Shown here: one piece after another, positions 1 to 10,362 of the stretch
Numbering within the stretch: position 1 is the first letter of the stretch
Layout: every line of letters starts with the position of its first letter
From: Nematopogon swammerdamellus
Lineage: Eukaryota; Arthropoda; Insecta; Lepidoptera; Adelidae
NCBI GenBank assembly: GCA_946902875.1
Contig: OX336355.1
Coordinates: 11,104,347 to 11,168,346, forward strand
DNA: 64,000 nt
Direction: 5' to 3'
Position numbers and translations under genes: made by a program
Notes under the pieces: model-generated
Databases searched by the model: none
What the model saw: the letters and a program-made list of their open reading frames with translations, nothing else
Told to the model about the DNA's origin: nothing

Positions 1-335
1 TTTATAAACGCACATCTATTTATTTTGTCTGTCACGCACGATTCTTTGTCTCGTAAATGATAAAGGCCGCATAGGTGAAGTAAACAACACGCGAGCAGAA
101 CCAGAGGATTTTCCAAAATCATTCAAAGAGCTCCACTGCCGCTAGTCAGAACCACATTCAACTGTAGTAAAGGAAAGTTCTCGACAGATCGCAGACACTC
201 GCCGGCAAAGAAATTAAAAGAATAGACAAATTATCAACTCGTTGAAGTTTTTTTTATAAATATATGAATATAATAGAAATACTTGCTTACCACTCTAGTA
301 ATTACAAATATGTATTTATCTCTGCACTGCGTGCC

Positions 336-375
336 AAGCTTTAGACAAAGACTATCCGGTTGACTCTCTCTCGAT
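336..375. repeat. Fragment of AGCTTTAGA-type MITE
   Basis: This short stretch resembles one arm of the 114-bp inverted-repeat element at 43618-43731 (AGCTTTAGA then CATCCGGTTG-like sequence). Only about 40 bp are present, so the match is weak. Confidence 0.4.
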
Positions 376-400
376 ATGCCTTATTTGCTGCCAGGAACTT

Positions 401-722
401 AACATACATACATACCACACGCAATCTGCGTACCCGGACAATCGGGGTAAGTAGAGTAATCGGTGTTGTGCTGTAAGAACTCAGGTAAATTACAGCACAA
501 CACCGGCCACCACACTTAGCAAAGTACGAGTATTAGGACAAGATAACTATCAAGCAGCAAGTAAAACACGAAGACTCACCTGCGCTGCGGTATGACTCAG
601 TGGAAGGACCTTGCCAAGGTGAGAGGTGGCTAGCCTGTCGCCTTATCCTTATCTTTTAGCGTCCTTTTTTCGACATGCACGGGATAGATACAGTGGGGCT
701 ATTATTTTTAAGTACCAGCCAT
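401..722 (-). repeat. SINE-like retroposon, family A, near full length
   Basis: It reads from a (TATG)n tail (seen here as CATACATACATA at the left edge) back to a 5' end resembling GTACCGTGTGGGGCCGG. The body matches the copies at 5533-5865, 32180-32524 and 59862-60185, including the motif GGTGTTGTGCTGTAA and its nearby inverted partner TTACAGCACAACACC, which can form a hairpin. No TSD was found for this copy. Confidence 0.75.
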
Positions 723-1590
723 AACTATTGCGGTACTAATATGTGTGCATTTGATTAAACAGTTCTATACCTTAGAATCCTTTGCCGGCACATATGTGGC
801 CGGCCCGTCACTTTGATTTACCGCACTGGGCAAAATTTACGGTAAATTGCGCAGTCAACTCGCGTATTTACCCAAATTGTTATTCACCTGGCTTATTAAC
901 GCTTTGGCTAATTGAATGGATGGCTGTGTTAGTGTATTATGTTGATGCGCTGTAAATGGCTTGAAATTATGTCATTTATCTTGATCAGGGTTGCATTTTA
1001 GTGATTCTGGCGCGTGAAACACTTTTGTTTTCTTAAAAAGTAAATTTAAATATATCGTGTTTTACAGATAACTGAATATTAACACGCAAAAATCCAAGAT
1101 ATTTTTAAATTCTTAACGTTTTTTATGAACGAAAGAAAAATAGTAGTAAGTTTAGTAACTAGAGAACTTAACTAGAGAAACTCAGTGGTAACGTAATTAA
1201 TTCACAATATTCAATGGTTTTCATTAATCTATTTTTATTGTACACCAAAAACTGTATCTACGCTTAAAATGAAAAAAAAAAAGTGAAATCCAGAGAGACA
1301 TTGAGTGGCCATTGGCACAGAGGAAACAACGTTTCTGCTCTGTGCCATTGGTCCAAAAGAAAACTTCGAGGCTCTTGGGCAAATTTTAGTTTGAAGAGCC
1401 TACCTTAAAAAAAAATACCAACTAATAATACCACCGCGATACAAAACACAACCTTATTTATAACGCCATCTATCGCCGTTGCTTGCGCTATCTCGTAGGT
1501 AGGAGATGAGTGTTCGCTCGCTATGCAAAAACGTGATTAATCTCCTTCAGACATTATCTCGGTAGACACTAATGCGGTCGGGCGTACAGA
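723..1590. other. AT-rich stretch without a gene
   Basis: I see no coding signal in this stretch. It holds a 43-bp hairpin (listed separately) and a second small one around 1362-1405 (AGGCTCTT against AAGAGCCT). Confidence 0.5.
1309..1351. repeat. 14-bp-stem hairpin
   Basis: CCATTGGCACAGAG is followed after 15 bases by CTCTGTGCCATTGG, giving a 14-bp stem with one mismatch. It may be the end of a MITE; no function can be assigned. Confidence 0.5.
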
Positions 1591-1591
1591 A

Positions 1592-1628
1592 GGGGGGGGG
1601 GGGGGGGGGGGGGGGAGGGTTGGGGGGG
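1592..1628 (+). repeat. G24 homopolymer with further G runs
   Basis: 24 consecutive G (1592-1615) are followed by AGGG, TT and a further run of 7 G. This is a G-quadruplex-competent tract on the plus strand in otherwise AT-rich DNA. Long homopolymers are also prone to sequencing error, so the exact length is uncertain. Confidence 0.85.
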
Positions 1629-1689
1629 TCTGCCTTGTACTGCCGAGTGTGCTTACAGAGAATGTGAAGTTGGCCATACCGTGTTCTTT

Positions 1690-1882
1690 TTATTCTTAAC
1701 TTTTAACTTTTTAGGGTTCCGTACCCATAATTAAGCCTGTTACTAAGCCTACGCCGCCGCTCCGCGCCGCCCCGCCTTGGTGTATTATAGTGCAAACTCC
1801 AAAGTAAAAAAACAACAAAATAAAAACCGGCCAATTGCAGGGTTCCGCACCACCGTACTCGTACTTGGCCGGTTTTTTTTTG
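1690..1882 (+). repeat. Dispersed repeat, family I (GGGTTCCGTA to TTGGCCGG)
   Basis: It begins TTTTTAGGGTTCCGTACCC and ends with TTGGCCGG followed by a T run, as do the copies at 25160-25520, 28345-28820 and 44832-45482. The class is unsettled. The terminal GAGTTCGACTC seen in other copies looks like a tRNA B box, but no A box is evident. This copy preserves the empty site for the SINE nested in the 44832 copy. Confidence 0.65.
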
Positions 1883-2145
1883 GTGCCCAGATTGATACCA
1901 GCGTTTCATATGAAAACAGTTAAATCACTTCTGGGTTCGATGATTTTGGAAATATGAATTTTTACTATCGATGGATTTAGTAGCTTTTACCGGCAACACA
2001 GCTCAGGTGCAGGTTTTGAAGCTATGATCTAGATAAATATAATGTTTTTTTTTAAATAGAAGTGACTAAGTGCTAAATTTTCTTAGTAAGTACATAATTT
2101 TCATACTGGAGAAATATATTACTAAAAAGCGATAGGCCAGGGTAG

Positions 2146-2233
2146 GTATAGTTCGAGAAGCGTAAATAGAGCTCTCGTCGCCATAATGTTTTATATGACG
2201 TTGGGAGCTCTATTTACGTGTATCTAACTATAC
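2146..2233. repeat. 88-bp hairpin element
   Basis: GTATAGTT and CGTAAATAGAGCTC on the left are mirrored by GAGCTCTATTTACG and AACTATAC on the right, around a loop containing ATAATGTTTTATATGACG. It is probably a MITE or its terminus. No TSD was found. Confidence 0.6.
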
Positions 2234-2239
2234 ACTGAG

Positions 2240-2820
2240 TTATGTAGAGCTATCGTATCGTCATTGAAATTTTTTTTTTTTGTTTTTTTATGTTAATGTT
2301 TATCATATTTTCGTGCCTCGCGTATGTTTTATCTCACGTTCTTTGAAATAAAAAATCAGTTGATGACAGCGTACAACCCAGAGGTTTGCCTCCCACATCC
2401 ACTGTACACTTCTAAAACCAACATGCACAGAGATTTAATGCATAAAACAAAACAAAAACCACCAATGCCAATGACGAACCATAATAATTGTTCAATAGCC
2501 TAACAAATAATATTTGTTGGGCTCCAACTTCACGAATGTGCTGCTAATGATGCTGTCACTTTTCGTTTTCAGATATTTTGTGAATGCCTCTATTGTGATT
2601 TAAGTTTTTGTTTCTTCTTAACCTAACCATTGTCTAAAGGAAAAGGATTGAAGAACAAAGGCCACTTTCCAGTCGGATGCATTTTCTATATACTTAACAT
2701 AATTATTTATTATCCAAGAATAGTTTTCTAAGTTGCTGTGGTGCAGTTTATGAATTGTTACTGAGAAAACCTAAAACACAAGATGGTAAATTATATTTTC
2801 ATGGCATTTATAAATGTACC
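2240..2820. other. AT-rich stretch, no gene seen
   Basis: No coding, RNA or repeat signal could be supported here. Confidence 0.4.
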
Positions 2821-2825
2821 ATACA

Positions 2826-3357
2826 TGGCGGCGAGTGGCCGAGTGGTCTGGGCGTCGTCGTCGGCTTCTCTTGCGAGAGGTCCGAGGTTCGAGTCCAACC
2901 GGCGGGAACCAATGACTTTTTTCTGAATTAAAAAAAAAATTACGTGCATACCTTGACCCATTGCTCCATGGTTCGGATTTCATGTAAAAAATGTGGGTCC
3001 ACCGGGTTGACTGGAGAAAATTGCCAAAGGCAATAATCCCGCCCTTGACACGTAATAAGTGACATAAAGTGTATTATTATCCATCTATTTACAATAATTT
3101 TACATATGACAATAGCTAAAATATACAAAACAATGTAACTTAAAGTGTGTGGTGGTGTGGTGCCTCTTACCTTGATGATGATGCTGTAGTCTCCGCCCGC
3201 AGCCGCAGTCTTCGATAGCTCAGGTGGTGGCCGTCGAGGTAGATCCAGGGAAGTCTCCGGTATGGCACCTACCTTCTCGGAGGTGATATTGGCTGGTTGG
3301 AGCATGCGCTTTGGCCCCTCTGACTCAGACACCAATACCGGATTACATAAAAAAAAA
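2826..3357 (+). repeat. tRNA-headed SINE, family C, divergent
   Basis: The head is tRNA-Ser/Leu-like: A box GTGGCCGAGTGG near 2835 and B box GGTTCGAGTCC near 2886, with a long variable-loop-like segment between them. The tail half at 3245-3357 matches other family C copies and ends ACCGGATTACATAAAAA. The middle (about 3030-3245) does not match, so this may be a diverged copy, a recombinant or two adjacent fragments. The head is a Pol III promoter relic, not a tRNA gene. Confidence 0.7.
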
Positions 3358-3461
3358 CAAATCGCGTCGGAAAAGTCCGTGTAACTTCTGGGCCCAGCTT
3401 CGTACATACTTTGAACTGCACTAAATCTCACTAGCTTCCAGAGTACTATATTGTGGTGTTC

Positions 3462-3559
3462 GGTGTTGTGCTGTAATTTATCAGAGTTCTTGCAGCACAA
3501 AACCGATTACTCTGCTTACCCAGATTGTCGGGATACAGCGTGTGGTATGTATGTATGTA
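3462..3559 (+). repeat. Family A 3' fragment
   Basis: Only the last 100 bp or so of family A are present: GTGTTGTGCTGTAATTTA through CGGGATACAGCGTGTG and a (TATG)n tail. Confidence 0.75.
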
Positions 3560-3844
3560 TTAATTGGTACTTTCTCTCAGCGAATTAATACTTGATTGTG
3601 TGGTGACAATCAAACGAAGTATTCCTTTTATTTTCCACCCGACTGACCCCATGGCGGTGACAAGGAGGGTGACAAGCGCACGCATCACGCTCCGCGTTGC
3701 ATTGTTGTAGCTGGGGACTGTAATACTAATTATATTGTTTGTTCCAGTTTTTATTTTTTTGGGTTTGGTGGAAAAATATTTATTCAGTGGATGCTGGTAA
3801 ATGAATCTACTATTAGTCCGAAATCATTATTTATTGTTTATTTA

Positions 3845-3990
3845 TTAATCTCTTGGCAGTACACTGCGTTCACATTTGTCAAGTTTGCATTGTAACATTC
3901 CGCCAGTTCGATTATCACAGCGAAGAAGAATTGACAAGAAACTTCACTGGAAATATTTTCAATGTGTACTTAGTCTACTTTACAAAAATG
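3845..3990 (-). repeat. LINE 3'-end fragment, family J, diverged
   Basis: It resembles the better copies at 30205-30370 and 51318-51720 (a TACACTGCGTT then CAGTTCGATTA then AAGAAACTTC order), but with many differences. The TTTATTTATTAA at the left would be the reverse complement of the poly(A)-type tail. Confidence 0.45.
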
Positions 3991-4255
3991 TTTGCTACTA
4001 TCATCTCATCTACCATCACTAAATTACTCCTTTACTCATCATTCAAAGACTGCAAATTGCAAAATTATTGACCGCAATTCATGATAAAGTGCATTTTTTA
4101 AATATTAAATTATATGAAGTTGAATTATATGAACCAACCACACTGTCACATGAAGCAGGCTAAGTCTCCACAAAATGCATCCGTTCACGAGCACCACACC
4201 GGGGCCAGCCATAGTTGGTTATGAAACGCCTTTATATGTACTCGTACATGTATTT

Positions 4256-4352
4256 ATCAGCCTCGGTAGCTCAGTGGTACGATCGGTCGACTGCTGTTTG
4301 TGATCTGGTGATGCACGCCTGGAATGAGTGACCGTTCAACCGGTGGAGGACG
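4256..4352 (+). repeat. SINE head, family B (tRNA plus 5S-like)
   Basis: CAGCCTCGGTAGCTCAGTGG is a tRNA-type A box, as in the copies at 18894-19281 and 61368-61590. It is followed by a degraded 5S-like part (GAATGAGTGACCG). The body is missing. Confidence 0.65.
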
Positions 4353-5257
4353 GGGATTGCCCATCATCACTAATTATTATAAAACAATAAAGGAACATTT
4401 TCATAACATTCCTGGTGCTTTTCATTAATGAAACTTATGTACAAAATTCTCGGTTAAAATGTTTGCCTGTATGCCTGTAGTCCAGATGGTCACGGCATCA
4501 CGTTACAACCGTTGAGTTAAATTTTCATTCAGTTTTCACCAATAAATTGAACAAAGTCTGAAATGTGAAATTGCAAAATACCATCAAGGTCAATCATCAG
4601 GAAGATGAAGGAATGAAAAATTTCACCTTATGTATTACAAACTTCAAAATACCATTACAATAATTAATTAATTATACACAACCACGTGGATATTAGCTCA
4701 CCAATTTGAATTTCGAATACACATTTCACCAATTTACTTCGGAATATCAAACTATTCTCAATGTAATTGAATCACCAGAGAGCTGACCGGAATGGGATGT
4801 TGTCGAATCCTATTAGTGTAACATGTAATCGTTTTCGACTTTGCACAAATAGAGTGTTACATTGTTGCCGTTACCTGCGGCTGTTCGGGGAGGCTACACT
4901 GACGACAAAGTAACAGCGAGTCGTGGAAAATAAAACGTGAAAAGGTGTTAAAATTGATAACATATATTTCTAGTAATTATATCTTACTGCATTTCATAAT
5001 TATTCTTTTCGCATCTTTCAACTTCCCTTTGCTTCACTACGTTTGGTCCATTTCAGATCTATAATAATCTTCTATTAAATGAATGTACAAATTCAGTGTA
5101 CATAACAGCAATACATAATAACAGAAAAAATATATGGTAGGAAAAATGGCATTTGACACAGCCTTTGTCCCGCATTACCTACAGTGCCCGAGGAGCCCGT
5201 AAGCGAGATGATGATTTGTTTCATTTTGATACATTGTTTCATGTCAAATTACATCAC
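4353..5257. other. AT-rich stretch, no gene seen
   Basis: No supported coding or repeat feature was found, apart from short A/T runs. Confidence 0.4.
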
Positions 5258-5313
5258 TTAAATCTTAGATTATTAATTGGTCTCCGCGCGCTCAGACCTA
5301 TCAATAATCTAAG
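5258..5313. repeat. Hairpin with GC-rich loop
   Basis: CTTAGATTATTAATTGGTCT is mirrored by AGACCTATCAATAATCTAAG (17 of 20 positions complementary) around a short CCGCGCGCTC loop. Origin unknown. Confidence 0.6.
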
Positions 5314-5532
5314 ACCTTTCCACCATGGACATAATTATAAAAAATATGGAAGCAACTTCAGAGACGAGCATTCGGCTTGTTTGTTCGTTGTTCGATGGCT
5401 GTTCGTTCGTAGACTTCAGTCGCTGCTCGCGCCGCGGGACTCATCACCTCACCTTCACCCCACATCCCGCAGGGGATGGACAGAATATTGTTTTTAGAGC
5501 ATTTTGACAGTTTTCTCTCTATACGCCCGTAT

Positions 5533-5865
5533 GTACCGTGTGGGGCCGGTACTTAAAAAGAATAGCCCCACTGCATCTCTCCTCGTGCATGTCGTAAGAG
5601 GCGACTAAGGGATAAGGACAAAATACTGCGCTAAAGGGCGACAGGCTAGCCACTTCTCACCTTGGCGCAGTCCTTCCACCTAGTCATGCAGCAGGTGGGT
5701 TCTTCGTGCCTTACTTGCTGCTTGATAGTTGTCTTGTCCGTATACTGTGCTAGACGTGGTGGTCGGTGTTGTGCTGTAATTTGCCAGAGTCCTTATAGCA
5801 CAACACCGATTACTCTGCTTACCCTGATTTTCGGGATACAGCGTGTGTTATGTATGTATGTATGT
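5533..5865 (+). mobile_element. SINE-like retroposon, family A, complete with TSD
   Basis: The 333-bp element runs from GTACCGTGTGGGGCCGG to a (TATG)n tail and is flanked by the perfect 10-bp direct repeat ACGCCCGTAT (5523-5532 and 5866-5875). This fixes both ends and shows insertion by target-primed reverse transcription. No tRNA-type promoter is obvious at the 5' end, so it could be a short LINE derivative rather than a classical SINE. The tail matches that of the RTE-like family D. Confidence 0.85.
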
Positions 5866-5931
5866 ACGCCCGTATATTATTTATTACTGTATGCTTTCCA
5901 CATATTGAGTTCACGGCAAATCGCTTCACCA

Positions 5932-6260
5932 TTTTTTTATGTAATCCGGTATGGGTGGCAGAGTGAAGAGGGGCCATAGCACATGCTCCGACCAGCCAAT
6001 ATCACCACTGAGAAGGTAGGTGCCGTAACGGAGGCTTCCCTTTGGATTGGCTATACCGGTTCTTCTTCGTGGGTGTAATCGAACCGGATAGAACAAATTG
6101 TGACAAATTCGAGTGCAGTCTTACTAGTGCAGCCATATGAATGATCAATAAAAAATAAACTGGACTAGAGGAGAACACAGCCGAGGCTGCTATGCGGCCC
6201 TCTTACATCCAGTACGATGGTATCAACCCAGATGGCTCCAATTAGAACCTACAACCTAGT
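5932..6260 (-). repeat. Family C SINE, interrupted by a family J fragment
   Basis: The tail (seen as TTTTTTTATGTAATCCGGTA) and body match the full copy at 17960-18386. The body is split after GGATTGGCTATAC and resumes with CTGGACTAGAGG, with a foreign 104-bp piece between. Confidence 0.75.
6056..6159 (+). repeat. Family J LINE 3' end nested in a SINE
   Basis: It reads GGTTCTTCTTCGTGGGTG, GTAATCGAACCGG and then an AATAAAAAATAAA tail. This is the reverse complement of the segment at 30205-30310. It interrupts the family C SINE and has little or no TSD. Confidence 0.65.
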
Positions 6261-6629
6261 AAGGGTCAAGGGAATTCATAATATCGCTGATCAAACGCTA
6301 TTGTATCTCTGTCGCGTGGCTGGTTGTGTGTCCCCTAACCTGGTTATGTGCCCGCTTCCCAACATTACTACATTGTAACCATTTCGTAGGTCCATTTAGT
6401 TGGATAGAACCACCAGTTAGTATAACTAGGCCCCGCGGTAGTATTGGTCCATATTAGATGAGATTACTATGGCTACGGTCCTCGATTTGTTGCGAGATAA
6501 AAGATGATGGCATCTAAACGCGACGGGTTTTATTTGCGCGACTGTACAGAGGGAGTAGAATTATTTCTCGTTTGCTCGTAAAGGAACGAATTATCGTGTA
6601 CCGTGTGTTTATGTTCGAGGAATTTTCTT

Positions 6630-6982
6630 AAATGTAAACCAACATGGGTGACTGTGCAGAGAGGCCAATGGTGCAGTCGACAGAGCCAAAATCTTCCCTC
6701 CTCGGAAAACCACGCTAAGTTAGGTGTCATGCCAGCAGACTTGCGGACTGTTACTAGGCTGTCTAGCCTGTTAATACGAAGTTTGAAGACACCCAGTCTA
6801 AAGGATTCAGGAAACACACTCGCCGAAAGACAGTTTCACACCCTAGCGGTGCGACAAAGAAACGATCTTGAGAACGGATGGGTTCTCAAAAGCCCAATGT
6901 CAACAACAAAAGGCTGCTGAGTCTCTCTGCGACGAGTCATGCGGATATAGGACGGGTGGCAGGGAACAGGGGAGTGGCTAGA
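6630..6982 (-). pseudogene. CR1/jockey-like LINE 3' end
   Basis: Minus-strand translation contains SVFPESFRLGVFKLRI, which matches in position and spacing the C-terminal end of the reverse transcriptase ORF at 25864-27219 (there SVFPTTYNLGIF). The 3' UTR-like part on the left (ATGTAAACCAACATGGGTG) is shared with the piece at 28965-29085. Only the C-terminal tail and UTR are left. There is no catalytic domain. Confidence 0.7.
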
Positions 6983-7039
6983 ACATTATATTTTTGGCTT
7001 CACTGTTGTCGGATAAAAGTCAAAGCCTGCGTTTAATCC

Positions 7040-7225
7040 AACATCATTGAATGAAAGATCGTCGATACGGCTGTGTAAGTAATTGGTGTTTTCCGTCCAG
7101 TTCAGTGTAGCCGGCACGATAAATGGAAAGCACTGACATGACACCTAGTTCACCAAGATATTATGGGCTGAAATCACAGATGTTGTAGGTGATGTAGCTA
7201 ACCGTGTCAGTTTCGATTTAAAAAA
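7040..7225 (+). repeat. Family B SINE, degraded body
   Basis: TTTTCCGTCCAGTTCAGTG, AGCCGGCACGA and AACCGTGTCAGTTTC follow the order seen in the full copy at 18894-19281. Duplicated at 10407-10590. Confidence 0.7.
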
Positions 7226-7227
7226 AG

Positions 7228-7545
7228 CGGTCTAGTGCGAGTCGAATTAGCGTGGAGAGGGTTCAGTACCATTCCGTTTCCGTGAGAACTTTAAGACATA
7301 AGATTTTCGTTTAGAATTTTCTGTAAACTATAAGAAAAGTCCTATATTCCCTATTTTTGGTGATTGGATCACCAAACTGTATATACGTACCAAATTTCAA
7401 CTTTATTCCTCCAATAGATTCCGTGAAAATCAGCTGTGACACACGGTCAGACAGACAGACAGACATACATGCACACACGAGAGTGATCCTATAAGGGTTA
7501 AAATTAAATGTTATCCTCTTTTGAGGTACGGAACCCTAAATATAT
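7228..7545 (-). repeat. Family I-like dispersed repeat
   Basis: It contains (CAGA)n, CCTATAAGGGTTAAAATT and GAGGTACGGAACCC, diagnostic of the GGGTTCCGTAC repeats. Duplicated at 10590-10910. Confidence 0.55.
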
Positions 7546-7746
7546 GCATTACGCGTGTAATTGTTTGAGCTGGATGGTTAATTTGTAAGGCTTCTATGCC
7601 GTCGCGTTTGATAGTCCAATTTGATGCCAGCACTATCGCCAGTAGACGTGAAACTTTATCTCATTTGTAGGCTCTTTCGGACGCTCTATGCGCGATGGCA
7701 CCAGATAAAGAGCATTTGTATAAATATACTGAAAAAATGCAGGTAA

Positions 7747-7840
7747 TTTTTTTTTTATGTAATCCGGTATGGGTGGCTGAGTTGGCATGCTCCGACTAGC
7801 CAATATCACCTCCGAGGAGGATGCAGACCTTTCTTAGATA
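7747..7840 (-). repeat. Family C SINE tail
   Basis: A T run, then ATGTAATCCGGTATGGGTGG and AGCCAATATCACCTCCGAG, match family C. Duplicated at about 11115-11210. Confidence 0.7.
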
Positions 7841-8784
7841 AATAAATGGCGTAACAACCGTTGAAAAATGACTCTACTTTCTACTTTTATGGCACTTGCG
7901 CTGAATTGCGCGACCGTGCGCTGAATAATATTCACTTTCTGTTATAATTCTTTTGAGAAATTTTGAAACCGCTATCGTTTTTAATCTATACATATAATAA
8001 AATCGTAGAGGTAAGAAAGTCTGTACATTGAATGTATTCGGAAAAAAACTAACCAGGGTGGCTTAAAATGAGATACTGAACATGTTAGAACAGTTTTTAA
8101 AATTTTTGTTTGTTTGTTTGTTTGTCTGTACGCGCATCACGCAAAAACCACTGAACGGAATTAGACGAAACTTTGTATAGTGGCAGTTTATATGGCGGGT
8201 TAACATAATACGTAAAAAAAATAACAAAAATAAAAAAAAATTTACAATTATAAACATTATTGCGCGTTTAAAATCACGTAGTCCAAAGTACATAATTATA
8301 TCTTGAGAACTGGCAGCAAATACAATTTGAATAAAATATTCATTCGAAATTTAAAAATAAGTAGATACAACGAAAATGACAGTTCTTCTTTTTTATAACT
8401 TGAACACAACAGTCTATACATATCTATTCTTTCTATACATATCATAAAATCGTAAATGCAAAAATGTCTATTTGTACGCGCATCTCGCAAAAACCACTGA
8501 ACGGAATTTGACGAAACTTTTTATAGTGACAGTGTATAGTATATCCCGGATTAACGTAATAATTAAAAAATATAATAAAAATCACGTAATCCAAAGTAAA
8601 GGTAAAAAACAATTTTAAATGTCATGTTGACAACGGAGAACTGTCATCTCGACGTGACCCGGCCGGTGACAAATTGTTTGATATATAAAAATAATAATTG
8701 AAAGTCGAAGTTATGTCGCTGTCATTGGTGCAATAAAATTTATATATATGTTGCCCGCGGCTTCGCTCGCGTGAAATTCGTATT

Positions 8785-9340
8785 AAAAAAAAAAGAAAGT
8801 AAGTAACTAAAGGCGGGCCCGAAGGCGGATCTGCGCTCACGTAAACGATATTCTTTCTCGATGAAAGTAACTAAGGGCGAGGCGGAAGGCGGAGCTGAGT
8901 TCAGGAAGAAGAAAAACATTCTTGAAGAAAGTAAGTAACTAAGGGCGAGGCCGAAGGCCGAGCTCTATTCTGGAAGACCATAAACCTTCTCGAAGAAAGT
9001 AAGTAACTATGGGCGAGGCCGCAGGCCGAGCTGCGTTCAGGAAGAAACTAAACCATCTTCAAGAAAGTAAGTAACTAAGGCGAGGCCGAAGGCCGAGCTA
9101 CGTTCGGATAATTGAAAAACCATCTCGAAGAAAGCAAGTAACTAAGGGCGAGGCCGAAGGCCGAGCTGCGTTCAGGAAGAAGCTAAACCATCTTGAAGAA
9201 AGTAAGCAACTAAGGCGAGGCCGAAGGCCGAGCTACGTTCTGACAAATGATAAACCATCTCGAAGAAAGCAAGTAACTAAGGGCGAGGCCGAAGGCCGAG
9301 CTGCGTTCAGGAAGAAGCTAAACCATCTCGAATAAAGTTA
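8785..9340 (+). repeat. 68-bp tandem array, left arm
   Basis: There are about eight degenerate units of 67-68 bp, each with AAAGTAAGTAACTAAGGGCG and the small palindrome GGCCGAAGGCC. The same unit, inverted, occurs at 9980-10178 and throughout 12800-14490. Confidence 0.85.
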
Positions 9341-9391
9341 ATTAATATTAAGATAAAGTTAATTTAATTTAAATTTTATATAAAGTCCACG

Positions 9392-9830
9392 CTTCTAACG
9401 GCAAATATACCGTGCATCCTAGAACCTCGCGGTTATTCCCGGCTGGATGGCAAGAGGCCCGATGCTATCACCTTAGTGCCATGGACTAAGGGTAGTTCTT
9501 TGATGTGGGACGCCACTTTTGTTCTCACATTGGCTCCAAGTCACTTTAGGACATCTTCAAGAGCGGCTGGCGCGGCCGAGGCTGGGGTGGAGAGCCTCAA
9601 ACGCAGCAAATATAGAAATATAATTCAAGATTTCGAATTTGTTGCGTTTGCGGTTGAAACCCTCGGTCCGTGGAGCAGTGAAGCCAAAAGAGGCTTGAGC
9701 TGGTTGACGCAACTGGTGTCCCGCCATCAAGGGCTTATGTACTTCATTCAAAGAGTATAAGCCTTGCCATCCAGCGGGGTAATGCCGCAAGTGCTCTAAG
9801 AACATTTGAAAATGCCTGTTTTGATAGTTA
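9392..9830 (+). pseudogene. LINE-type C-terminal domain fragment (RPD...WDAT domain)
   Basis: An open frame from 9392 gives KRPDAITLVPW, LMWDATFV and FVAFAVETLGPWSSEAK, and continues to a stop after IQRV at about 9760. A +1 shift then restores AIQRGNAAS. From memory of the family, this domain sits at the C terminus of reverse-transcriptase-type proteins in many invertebrates. The spaced RPD, WDAT and SKY residues recall the PD-(D/E)XK pattern of restriction-like endonucleases, but that link is inference. It lies between the two inverted 68-bp arrays of the Helitron, so it is best read as a LINE 3' end that landed there. A related fragment lies at 61880-62145. It is broken by the frameshift and lacks its N-terminal part. 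Confidence 0.6.
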
Positions 9831-9934
9831 TTTTAATGTTTGTTAGGTAGGTTTAATTCTTTAGTTATTAATATTACTTTTTTATTTTTATGAAATAAAT
9901 AGATTGAGTAAACGATATTATATTCTAACGAAGA

Positions 9935-10178
9935 AAGGAAGTCTTTAAAGGCGAGGCCCGAAGGCGGAAGAGGGTTTTTGGTTTACCTGAACGCAGCTCG
10001 GCCTTCGGCCTCGCACTTAGTTCCTTCCTTTCTTCCAGAAGGTTTATCGTCTTCCTGAACGCAGCTCGGCCTTCGGTCTCGACCTTACTTACTTCCTTTA
10101 TTTGAGAAAGGTTTATCGTTTACCTGAAAGCAGCTCGGCCTTCGGCCTCGCCCTTAGTTACTTACATTCTTCTTTGGA
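9935..10178 (-). repeat. 68-bp tandem array, right inverted arm
   Basis: Three to four units are present in reverse orientation (CTGAACGCAGCTCGGCCTTC), with one forward unit at 9930-9970 marking the turning point. Together with 8785-9340 it makes an imperfect long inverted repeat. Confidence 0.8.
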
Positions 10179-10362
10179 ATACGAATTTCACGCGAGCGGA
10201 GCCGCGGGCTCAGCTAGTCATAAATAAAATACTCACGAAATGAAGGGAAGCACTGACATGGCACCAAGTTCAACCGGTGTTATGGGCTGACATCACGGAT
10301 GTTGTAGGTTATGTAGCCAACCATGTCAGTTTCCATAAAAAAACCATACTTTACACATAAAA

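Larger units (their letters stand above)
7985..10217 (+). mobile_element. Non-autonomous Helitron, 2,233 bp, with empty site
   Basis: It begins TCTATACATATAAT and ends GCCGCGGGCTCAGCTAG, fitting the Helitron rule 5'-TC...CTRR-3' with insertion between A and T. The uninterrupted target AATCATAAATAAAAT is preserved at 11352-11366 in the second duplicate, and splicing out 7985-10217 regenerates it. A second 5'-end-like sequence lies at 8432. Inside, an inverted copy of the 3' end (GCCCGCGGCTTCGCTCGCG, near 8752) faces the true 3' end, with 68-bp arrays in opposite orientation between them and a LINE fragment in the middle. No Rep/helicase ORF is present, so mobilisation would have to be in trans. 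Confidence 0.88.
6996..10350 (+). repeat. Tandem duplication, copy 1 (split by a Helitron)
   Basis: Excluding the Helitron at 7985-10217, this is a unit of about 1.13 kb matching 10363-11488 at roughly 99 percent; I counted about eight differences by eye in the left 990 bp. The unit contains a family B SINE remnant, a family I-like segment, a family C SINE tail and, after the Helitron, a second family B tail. Confidence 0.9.

Noticed and set aside
2826..2905. tRNA-Ser/Leu gene
   Set aside because: A and B boxes are present, but no acceptor stem closes and the sequence continues into a SINE body; the same head occurs at 18.3 kb.
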